Positions 1 through 4,851 of a stretch of 8,333 nucleotides of DNA are shown here, one piece after another (the stretch's first letter is position 1; each line of letters begins with the position of its first letter). Position numbers and translations under genes: made by a program. The notes under the pieces are model-generated. The model did no database searches. It had not been told where the DNA came from and saw only the letters and a program-made list of their open reading frames with translations. Origin of the DNA: Helicobacter sp. (GTDB lineage Bacteria; Campylobacterota; Campylobacteria; Campylobacterales; Helicobacteraceae); NCBI GenBank assembly GCA_022766795.1, contig JALEPE010000035.1, positions 1 to 8,333 of the forward strand, read 5' to 3'.

Positions 1-465
1 AATTTCCGCATATTGTGCGATAATTTCTTGGTTTAAGCGATAAATATCCGCTTCTAGTGCGTCTTTTTTAGCCTCTAAAAGCGGGATTCTATCGCGGTGT
101 GCAAGACTGATGATTTTTACACATTTTAGAATCTGCGCATTCAACCGAGTGTGTTGCAAAAGTGCGTCAGCAAACAGATATTCAAGGTGCATTTTTTTGG
201 AATCATAAAGGCTTTTTAGATTCAAGCTTTTCTGTGCTGCAATGGTAGTATTAAGTGTTTGCATAGAAGCACTAATCGCGGAATTTTCTGCAAATTGCGT
301 GTTAAAAGTTGCTTTTAAGGCATTGTTTTTATTTAATAGCAAATCATAAGTGATTTGATTAGCTTGTGCTTCTGTGTTTTGCTCTTGCGCGCGCAAAGAT
401 AAAGCGATATGCTCTGCTTTTGCCGCGTTTTTTGCTTTTAGTCCCGATAATTCTATGTTAGACAT
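1..465 (-). CDS. Hypothetical protein, 3' end beyond window (155 aa visible)
   Basis: The reading frame is open from an ATG at 465 to the window edge, giving 155 codons without a stop; the C-terminus lies outside. The start is supported by AAAGGA about 7-9 nt upstream. The protein begins MSNIELSGLKAKNAAKAEHI and is rich in Ala, Leu, Gln, Glu and Lys, with almost no Gly or Pro after the first residues. It therefore looks largely alpha-helical and perhaps coiled-coil. No catalytic motif, signal peptide or membrane segment is visible, and I do not recognise the family. A 387-base non-coding gap separates it from the primase, so it probably has its own promoter and opens the next block of the element. 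A scaffold or other structural role is possible but is a guess. Confidence 0.8.
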   Translation of the reverse strand, partial: MSNIELSGLKAKNAAKAEHIALSLRAQEQNTEAQANQITYDLLLNKNNALKATFNTQFAENSAISASMQTLNTTIAAQKSLNLKSLYDSKKMHLEYLFADALLQHTRLNAQILKCVKIISLAHRDRIPLLEAKKDALEADIYRLNQEIIAQYAEI

Positions 466-484
466 TATTAAATCCTTTTACGCG

Positions 485-492
485 ATTCTATA
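485..492 (-). promoter_or_regulatory. Possible -10 element next to the left-edge gene
   Basis: Read on the minus strand, TATAGAAT follows a T-rich stretch and lies about 20 nt before the ATG at 465. The implied leader would be very short, just including the AAAGGA site. No -35 box is visible, which is normal for epsilonproteobacterial sigma-70 promoters. It competes with the TATAAC elements further upstream and is the weaker candidate. Confidence 0.22.
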
Positions 493-530
493 AAATTTAA
501 ACGCGTTAAAAAAGGGCTAAAGGTTTAGGT

Positions 531-553
531 GTTATAAAAAGAAAGGTTTAGAA
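531..553 (-). promoter_or_regulatory. Promoter-like block, copy 2 (proximal)
   Basis: On the minus strand this reads TTTCTAAACCTTTC followed by TTTTTATAAC: a T-rich upstream part and a TATAAC -10-like hexamer at 531-536. The hexamer is about 66 nt from the start of the left-edge gene, leaving a leader of roughly 55-60 nt. A near copy is at 701-733. The shape fits epsilonproteobacterial sigma-70 promoters, which have a good -10 and periodic T-richness in place of a -35. Promoter function is inferred; the duplication is visible in the sequence. Confidence 0.38.
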
Positions 554-579
554 ACAAAACGCTTTTAAGGGCGAACAGG
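552..579. repeat. 28-bp direct repeat, copy B1
   Basis: This 28-bp unit (AAACAAAACGCTTTTAAG, then GGCGAACAGG) recurs at 669-696 with one difference (A to G at the 24th base). It also forms the left arm of the nested palindrome at 562-643. It lies wholly in non-coding DNA. Confidence 0.9.
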
Positions 580-643
580 CAATTAGGAAGGCTTTTACTT
601 GTAAAAGCTAGGTTTCCTACTCTTGCCTGTGAGTTCTTAAAAG
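562..643. repeat. 82-bp nested imperfect palindrome (hairpin/cruciform)
   Basis: Four stems share one centre at about 599-600. They are CTTTTAAG (562-569) with CTTAAAAG (636-643), ACAGGCAA (575-582) with TTGCCTGT (623-630), TAGGAA (584-589) with TTCCTA (614-619), and GCTTTTAC (591-598) with GTAAAAGC (601-608) around a TT. All four are perfect and are separated by small internal loops. Such a structure could act as a leader RNA structure, a bidirectional terminator (T-rich DNA flanks it in both directions), a small structured RNA, or a single-strand initiation or packaging site. The sequence alone does not decide. Confidence 0.85.
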
Positions 644-668
644 GTTTTATTTTCTTTGTGTTTCTGTA

Positions 669-696
669 AAACAAAACGCTTTTAAGGGCGAGCAGG
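669..696. repeat. 28-bp direct repeat, copy B2
   Basis: This is the second copy of the unit at 552-579, 27 of 28 bases identical and 117 bp away. Its CTTTTAAG (679-686) and CAGG (693-696) can pair with CTTAAAAG (636-643) and CCTG (626-629) of the palindrome's right arm. GTTTTA (644-649) with TAAAAC (667-672) extends this pairing. It therefore offers an alternative fold to the 562-643 palindrome. Confidence 0.88.
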
Positions 697-700
697 AAAA

Positions 701-733
701 GTTATAAAAAGTTAGAAAAAAGAAAGGTTTAGA
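701..733 (-). promoter_or_regulatory. Promoter-like block, copy 1 (distal)
   Basis: On the minus strand this block reads TTCTAAACCTTTC, a T-rich spacer, then TTTTTATAAC with a TATAAC hexamer at 701-706. It matches the block at 531-553 except for about 10 extra bases in the spacer. A transcript starting here, near 694, would begin inside repeat B2 and read through the whole nested palindrome before the left-edge gene. Function is inferred. Confidence 0.35.
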
Positions 734-778
734 ATCTTAAAATTTGCGATTCTACAAAAAGCGTGAAAAAGCGTGCTA

Positions 779-807
779 GGGGTTGGGGGTTTAAGGGGGT
801 AAGGGGG
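779..807 (+). other. G-quadruplex motif (four G-runs on plus strand)
   Basis: Runs of 4, 5, 5 and 5 guanines (779-782, 785-789, 795-799, 803-807) are separated by 2, 5 and 3 bases. This meets the standard G3+N1-7 pattern with room to spare and is striking in a low-G+C window. The last two runs also form one arm of the hairpin at 792-839, so the two structures exclude each other. The G-rich strand is the template strand for minus-strand genes. Folding in vivo is not shown. Confidence 0.75.
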
Positions 808-839
808 ACGCTTCGCAAGTAGAACCCCTTGCCCCCTTA
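792..839 (-). terminator. Long GC-rich hairpin after the primase gene, possible terminator
   Basis: TAAGGGGG (792-799) pairs with CCCCCTTA (832-839), and AAGGGG (801-806) pairs with CCCCTT (825-830). The result is a 15-position stem with one T/G position (800/831) and an 18-base loop. It begins 13 bases past the primase stop, where the long minus-strand operon should end. After the stem the minus strand reads TAAACCCCC and has no U-tract, so it is not a classical intrinsic terminator. It could still be a pause, an RNA-stability or a factor-dependent end. Confidence 0.4.
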
Positions 840-852
840 GAAAAAAGAAAAG

Positions 853-2430
853 TTAAGCGGGCTTAATATCTTTTAATTGTGCTAAAGCCTGATTTAATCT
901 AAGCATTGTTTCTGTGTCCCCTTTAAATTTAGCCTGTTGTAATTGCCATTTTAAAAACCTTTGTTTTAGTTCAAAAATTCCAAAGCGCACATCTTTGAAT
1001 TCTAAGGGTTTAATATTCTCGTCTATGGAGATTTTTTGTAGCAGCTCTGTTTTTGCACTATTGCGCAAAAGGGCTAGGAAGTCGTCTTTAAACCTCCCAA
1101 ACTCTATTGGCTCTAAATAATCAATGCAGAGATTTAAAGCATTTTCATCTTGCATACAACTCTTTAGCAGGGCTAGCGGCGTTAAATCATAGTAATTTTC
1201 TTGCGCGCTCACACTCTTTTGGCTCTCATAGGGGATTCCTAATGCCTTTAATGTATCCACTAAAAGCGTCTTAGCAAAAAAGTTCTTTTGCGCATTAATG
1301 TGTGTTTTAATGTCATTAATGAAGCTATCTTTTTCCTTTGCGCTTTGTAGGTGGTTTAAGGATTCCTCTATATAGTATTGTGCAATGGGTGTTTTTATAA
1401 AGGTTGGTGGTGTGGGATTCTCAAGCAGTTCTCCTAAATCCTTACATTTAGCATTGACTTTTGCTACAAAGGAATCTAAGAATCCTTGAAAAAAAAGCAT
1501 TTGCGCACCCTTTAAACTAGCCTTTTCTCCTGCTGCGTCTTTATCAAAGCATAAATGAATCCGCACACCATCGCACACGCGGTTAATCGCGCTTAAATGC
1601 TGTGTATTAAAAGCTGTGCCGCAGGTTGCAATCGTGTTTTTAAAACCGAGTTTGTGCATAGCAATCACATCTATAAAACCCTCTACAACATAGCATTCTT
1701 TGCTTGAAGCAATGTGTCGTTTTGCAAGTGAGATTCCATAAAGAAGTTGGCTTTTATGAAAAATTCTTGATTCTTTGGAATTAATGTATTTTGCGCTATT
1801 TTTAAAATTGCAATAAGGATGCACTCTTGCAGAAAAGCCCACGATTTTATGGTTAAAATTTCTAATAGCAAAGCTAATTCTATCATGCAGTGGCACAAAG
1901 AGGCTTCCATTAGCATTGCGATACAATAAGCCAATTTCTATTAGTTTGTTAATCTCCTCTAAGTTAAAATGCCGCGCTAAATCCTGCGGGATATATCCAA
2001 TATCAAAAAGCGCAAAATCCTCCTCACTTAAGCCTCTGTTTTTTAAGTATTTTAAAACCTGCGGCTTTTGTCGTAGGTTCTCTAGACAAATATCATTAAC
2101 CTTTGCATTTAAGGCAAAATACTCTGCAATTGCATTCTTTCCTGCTTGTATTTTAATCTCTAGCCCTAATAAATCTGTAACTTCTTGCACGGCTTCTTGG
2201 AAGTTTAACCGCTTATATTCTTGCACAAATTTTATCGCATCTCCCCCCGCACCACAACCAAAGCAATGGTAAATCTGTTTATTGGGATTAACTATAAAAC
2301 TAGGACTTTTCTCCTCGTGAAAAGGGCAACAGCAGGTATAATTTACACCATCTTTTTTAAGCGGCACAAATCTCCCTATCACTTCTACAATGTCTATTTT
2401 TTGCTTAATTTCCTCTAAATTACTAATCAT
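853..2430 (-). CDS. dnaG: DnaG-type DNA primase
   Basis: This protein synthesises RNA primers for the element's DNA replication, presumably with the helicase encoded just upstream. Numbering from the first of three ATGs (2436): a CHC2 zinc-binding domain with Cys37-x2-His40 and Cys58-x2-Cys61 (CPFHEEKSPSF and YHCFGCGAGGDAIKF); the RNA-polymerase-like core with FVPLHDRISFAIRNF (about 180-194) and KYINSKESRIFHKS (about 216-229); and a TOPRIM domain with the acidic residues Glu252 (VEGFIDV) and Asp298/Asp300 (CFDKDAAG). About 200 further residues form a C-terminal region where DnaG proteins bind helicase. Total length is about 525 aa, close to cellular DnaG of this group, so it looks complete rather than a minimal phage primase. 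I choose the third ATG because AAAGGA lies 7 nt before it but only 1 nt before the first. It follows the helicase gene after a gap of about 50 nt. It may be a captured cellular-type dnaG. Confidence 0.96.
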   Translation of the reverse strand: MISNLEEIKQKIDIVEVIGRFVPLKKDGVNYTCCCPFHEEKSPSFIVNPNKQIYHCFGCGAGGDAIKFVQEYKRLNFQEAVQEVTDLLGLEIKIQAGKNAIAEYFALNAKVNDICLENLRQKPQVLKYLKNRGLSEEDFALFDIGYIPQDLARHFNLEEINKLIEIGLLYRNANGSLFVPLHDRISFAIRNFNHKIVGFSARVHPYCNFKNSAKYINSKESRIFHKSQLLYGISLAKRHIASSKECYVVEGFIDVIAMHKLGFKNTIATCGTAFNTQHLSAINRVCDGVRIHLCFDKDAAGEKASLKGAQMLFFQGFLDSFVAKVNAKCKDLGELLENPTPPTFIKTPIAQYYIEESLNHLQSAKEKDSFINDIKTHINAQKNFFAKTLLVDTLKALGIPYESQKSVSAQENYYDLTPLALLKSCMQDENALNLCIDYLEPIEFGRFKDDFLALLRNSAKTELLQKISIDENIKPLEFKDVRFGIFELKQRFLKWQLQQAKFKGDTETMLRLNQALAQLKDIKPA

Positions 2431-2437
2431 CATCATT

Positions 2438-2443
2438 TCCTTT
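2438..2443 (-). promoter_or_regulatory. Ribosome binding site deciding the primase start
   Basis: AAAGGA on the minus strand precedes three consecutive ATG codons (2436, 2433, 2430). Spacing is 1, 4 and 7 nt, so the third ATG is favoured and the protein should begin MISNLEEIKQ, like typical DnaG N-termini. Confidence 0.65.
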
Positions 2444-2487
2444 AATTTCTTGCAAAGCTAGGGTTAGGGTTGAAAGATTCCAAAACC

Positions 2488-3690
2488 TTAAATCATTGGC
2501 ATATCTAATTCTTTTTGCACTTGCTCATAGATAATTTCTATCTCTTTTGGCTTTGCATTATTCTCATTTTCCTCATAGAATCGCAACTTACTTTTATCAA
2601 ATAGGATTCTATCTTTATAATGTTTGCCTGTTTGCTTGTTCTTTTTTACTTTAAAAATTCTTGCATTCTCATCATATTCCGCACCTCTTTGTTCTAAATC
2701 ATCACTTTTTGGCTTAACGCGTTCAATATGAATAATAATACTCGCCTCGTGTCCGCCCTTTTTGCTTCCTAATGGATTGTCTTTATCTGTTTTAGAGTTT
2801 TGGCAGATGAAAATTACAAAAATATTTAAAGAATGGCAAAGTTTTGCTAGTGTGCTAAACTTTACACTTTCCTCCTCCTCGCTATTGCGTCCTGTATTTG
2901 TTACGCGCATTTGACTATCAATTAAAAAGAATCGCACACCCTTTTTGTATAGGGATTTAATGTTTTGCGCAATTTCGTTAATATCGTATCCATCATTGAT
3001 GATAAAGAAATTATCACTCTGCACAAAACTAGAATTACCGCGCCGCTTTAGGTAGTCATTAATAGTAAATTCAAAGCAAAAAAAGCACACTTTAGTATAT
3101 TTGCTAAGATTCTCTAAAATTTGCAATGAAAACATTGTTTTGCCCGCTTCTGGTTCTCCAAAAATCAGCATTAATTGCCCGAGTTCAAAACCACCACCAA
3201 AGCAATTATCCACAAAAGGAATGCTTGTTTTATAGGTTTGCGCTTGTGGCTTTTTGGCATATTCCTCCGCCCAAACTTCTAAAGTTTTAAACTCTTTTGA
3301 ATCTATGTCTAAATCTTTTTCTAAAACCATTAAATCTAAAAGCGTGTTATTGTTACTTGCTTCTAACAACGCTTTGCCGATTCTTTCTTGTGCTTTAATT
3401 TGGTAGGTGTGTTTAAAAATATCTATCAAACTTAAGTAGTTTGGAGAGGGAGCGCATAGTAATAGCTCTTGAAAATACTCCGATTCCTTTTCTTTATTGC
3501 TTAAATGCTCGAAAAACGCATTCAATCCTAACGCATTTTGATGCCATAAATCATTAATGATTGCAATAGCTCTTTGCGCTTCTTTTGAAAAAATCTTTAT
3601 TTGCACTTTGTCTAAAAATTCCACTAAATGATTGGGATAATGGATAAAACTCATTAAAATTTCTAATTCTAAACGATTCACCGCTTGCAT
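2488..3690 (-). CDS. DnaB-like replicative DNA helicase (RecA-fold ATPase)
   Basis: This is a predicted hexameric ATP-driven helicase that would unwind the element's DNA at the fork. The 400-aa protein has an N-terminal helical region (about 1-110) resembling the DnaB N-domain, a linker, and a RecA-like core. Visible motifs are a DnaB-like entry IPFVDNCFGGGFELGQL (about 157-173), Walker A GEPEAGKT (178-185), a Walker B-like FFLIDS (254-259), and a polar motif ICQNSK (295-300). The glycine-rich GSKKGGHEAS (308-317) precedes IIIHIERVKP. The Walker A differs from the common GRPSMGKT form, and the protein is shorter than bacterial DnaB (about 470-490 aa), as expected for a divergent phage version. 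AAAGGAT lies before the ATG. The 112-aa gene ends 10 nt upstream and the primase follows, so helicase and primase are probably made as a pair. A RadA/KaiC-type ATPase is the main alternative; primase linkage favours helicase. Confidence 0.88.
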   Translation of the reverse strand: MQAVNRLELEILMSFIHYPNHLVEFLDKVQIKIFSKEAQRAIAIINDLWHQNALGLNAFFEHLSNKEKESEYFQELLLCAPSPNYLSLIDIFKHTYQIKAQERIGKALLEASNNNTLLDLMVLEKDLDIDSKEFKTLEVWAEEYAKKPQAQTYKTSIPFVDNCFGGGFELGQLMLIFGEPEAGKTMFSLQILENLSKYTKVCFFCFEFTINDYLKRRGNSSFVQSDNFFIINDGYDINEIAQNIKSLYKKGVRFFLIDSQMRVTNTGRNSEEEESVKFSTLAKLCHSLNIFVIFICQNSKTDKDNPLGSKKGGHEASIIIHIERVKPKSDDLEQRGAEYDENARIFKVKKNKQTGKHYKDRILFDKSKLRFYEENENNAKPKEIEIIYEQVQKELDMPMI

Positions 3691-3700
3691 AACCTATCCT

Positions 3701-4039
3701 TTAAAATACCCATTGTGGAATCTGCTTAGAAAACTGCTTTAAAAAGAATCTCTCTAAAAGTTCCTCTTGTTCTAGCGCACTCCCAACAAAGCCTTTAATT
3801 CTTGCGTGGCGTGCCTGATTTTTTGCAAATTCTTTTGCAGTGTATTGCGTATAATAAATAATTTCTTTTAGCCCAAAATAGCGGTTAAAGCATTTATCAT
3901 CGGGGTCTTTTTTTAAATTTATAATAATGCCTTCTACTACTTCGCTAGGGAGATTCTTAAAAATCTCCTCTACTTTTGCCCTATCATAATCCGTGCCTTT
4001 AAAATCATCGCTAAAGATTAGCTCATTTAATACATTCAT
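3701..4039 (-). CDS. Hypothetical protein, 112 aa, directly upstream of helicase
   Basis: I do not recognise this family. The protein starts MNVLNELIFSDDFKGTDYDR and has an acidic N-terminal half. The middle (about residues 57-85) is aromatic and basic, containing FGLKEIIYYTQYTAKEF, and the tail ends QFSKQIPQWVF. There is no Walker motif, zinc site or membrane segment. The start is secure: the ATG overlaps the upstream TGA as ATGA (4036-4039), and the GAGGAGGAG codons of the upstream Glu-rich tail double as a strong Shine-Dalgarno. The gene ends 10 nt before the helicase. In many phages a small helicase loader or primosome adaptor sits in this slot, so that role is a positional hypothesis only. 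Confidence 0.8.
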   Translation of the reverse strand: MNVLNELIFSDDFKGTDYDRAKVEEIFKNLPSEVVEGIIINLKKDPDDKCFNRYFGLKEIIYYTQYTAKEFAKNQARHARIKGFVGSALEQEELLERFFLKQFSKQIPQWVF

Positions 4040-4476
4040 TGCTCCTCCTCCTCTTCCTCGCGGTCAATGCGTGCAAAAATCTCATTTTTAAATAGTGTAT
4101 TGGCGATAAATTTTACCCTTTGCGTATTTTGGTCATCAAGCTCACTAATATAAAAGCCCGCAACGCGCGGTTCATAATTATCGCAAATTAGCTTGATATA
4201 TCCGCACAAATCCAAAAAGGAATCTGTGTCTTTAAACTCTGCTAGAGGATTTTGCTCTATCAGATTTAATAAACGCGCCATTTTTAAGCACACTAGCACA
4301 AAAGTAACGCTATGAATATCGGGTCTTAAATCGCTTTTTGCTGCAAACATTAACCCATTAATGCGTGCAACATTCTCTTTAAACGCACCATATCCTTCGC
4401 CTCTTTGTTTCAAAATCGCATTAACTCTTCTCACTGGCATTGTGATTTTTTTCTGTCTTAGTATAACTTTTCGCAT
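4036..4476 (-). CDS. DUF6378/MazG-like phage protein, 146 aa
   Basis: The central part reads like phage proteins of the DUF6378 type. It has KQRGEGYGAFKENVARIN (about residues 24-41), then FVLVCLKMARLLNL (about 59-72), then DTDSFLDLCGYIKLI (about 84-98). That family pattern is an RGxxYG turn, a helix with K-x-A/R, and D-S-x-x-D-x-x-G-Y. Some relatives are compared with all-alpha NTP pyrophosphohydrolases, but I cannot see a complete metal-binding EExxE set, so no activity is claimed. The C-terminus is a run of glutamates (REEEEEEQ). GGAGA lies 4 nt before the ATG. The gene overlaps the end of the 74-aa gene by 19 nt and the next gene by ATGA. The family call is from memory of the pattern and should be treated as tentative. 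Confidence 0.82.
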   Translation of the reverse strand: MRKVILRQKKITMPVRRVNAILKQRGEGYGAFKENVARINGLMFAAKSDLRPDIHSVTFVLVCLKMARLLNLIEQNPLAEFKDTDSFLDLCGYIKLICDNYEPRVAGFYISELDDQNTQRVKFIANTLFKNEIFARIDREEEEEEQ

Positions 4477-4682
4477 TGTCTCTCCTTGTGTATTTCTGCA
4501 AAAATAAATAAATTCTCTCGCGCATATTTTTCAACGGCTTGCTTGATTGCCATTTGCAAATAAGCATTCTTGCTTAAATTCTCTTGCCTGCTTTTGCTTG
4601 CAATATCTTTTAAGATTCCTTTGTGCAAAAGGAATCTTTTTCGTTTTTTTGTATGTTTTTCTTTTGCATTGTTCCCAGCCAT
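4458..4682 (-). CDS. Small ribbon-helix-helix-like protein, 74 aa
   Basis: A basic N-terminus (MAGNNAKEKHTKKRKR) is followed by RFLLHKGILKDIASKSRQEN and LSKNAYLQMAIKQAVEKYA. This suggests one beta strand, a helix, a turn and a second helix, which is the Arc/CopG-type ribbon-helix-helix layout that binds DNA as a dimer. AAAGGG lies about 5 nt before the ATG. The gene starts inside the upstream RHH gene and runs in the +1 frame relative to it for 152 nt. It may instead be the second half of a two-domain protein split by a frameshift at the A7 run (4644-4650). A role in regulating the element, or in plasmid-type partition or copy control, is inference. Confidence 0.65.
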   Translation of the reverse strand: MAGNNAKEKHTKKRKRFLLHKGILKDIASKSRQENLSKNAYLQMAIKQAVEKYARENLFIFAEIHKERQCEKLY

Positions 4683-4851
4683 ATTTTCCCTTTTTAAACA
4701 TTAACGCACACTCCACAATCACACTTCTGCTTTGATTTTCTAACCGCGCGATTACATCTAGCGTTTGGAGCATATCTTGTGTTAGATAAAAGGTGCAGCT
4801 ATGCACTTTCGTGCGTGCCTTTTTCTCTCTCCACCTGCGTGCTTTAAACAT
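4531..4851 (-). CDS. Ribbon-helix-helix (CopG/Arc-like) protein, 106 aa
   Basis: Residues about 14-52 fit a ribbon-helix-helix domain: VHSCTFYLTQDMLQTLDVIA, then RLENQSRSVIVECALMF, with the SRS turn typical of CopG-like proteins. These bind operator DNA as dimers. The chosen ATG (4851) overlaps the end of the wHTH gene by 8 nt. There is no clear Shine-Dalgarno, so translation is probably coupled; a longer frame begins at 4917 but would overlap that gene by 74 nt and is less likely. The last 50 or so residues are lysine/arginine/glutamine-rich, without recognisable structure. They look like an out-of-frame reading of the second RHH gene, which suggests the native protein ended earlier or was once fused to it. 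Confidence 0.62.
   Translation of the reverse strand: MFKARRWREKKARTKVHSCTFYLTQDMLQTLDVIARLENQSRSVIVECALMFKKGKYGWEQCKRKTYKKTKKIPFAQRNLKRYCKQKQAREFKQECLFANGNQASR

Noticed and set aside
552..696. Direct repeats as the start of a CRISPR array
   Set aside because: There are only two copies, the spacing is long and structured, the outer part of the repeat is not spacer-like, and no cas gene is present.
1683..2418. Open frames of 65-118 codons on both strands inside the primase gene
   Set aside because: They lie wholly within a gene with unmistakable DnaG motifs, have no recognisable domains and are shadow frames of it.
2457..2472. TAGGGTTAGGGTT, resembling two telomere repeat units
   Set aside because: Only two units lie in a short helicase-primase gap; nothing else suggests a linear telomere, so it is probably chance.
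4644..4650. A7/T7 run as a phase-variable contingency tract
   Set aside because: Seven bases is short for A/T slippage tracts in this group and similar runs occur across the window; it is kept only as the possible join point between the RHH frames.
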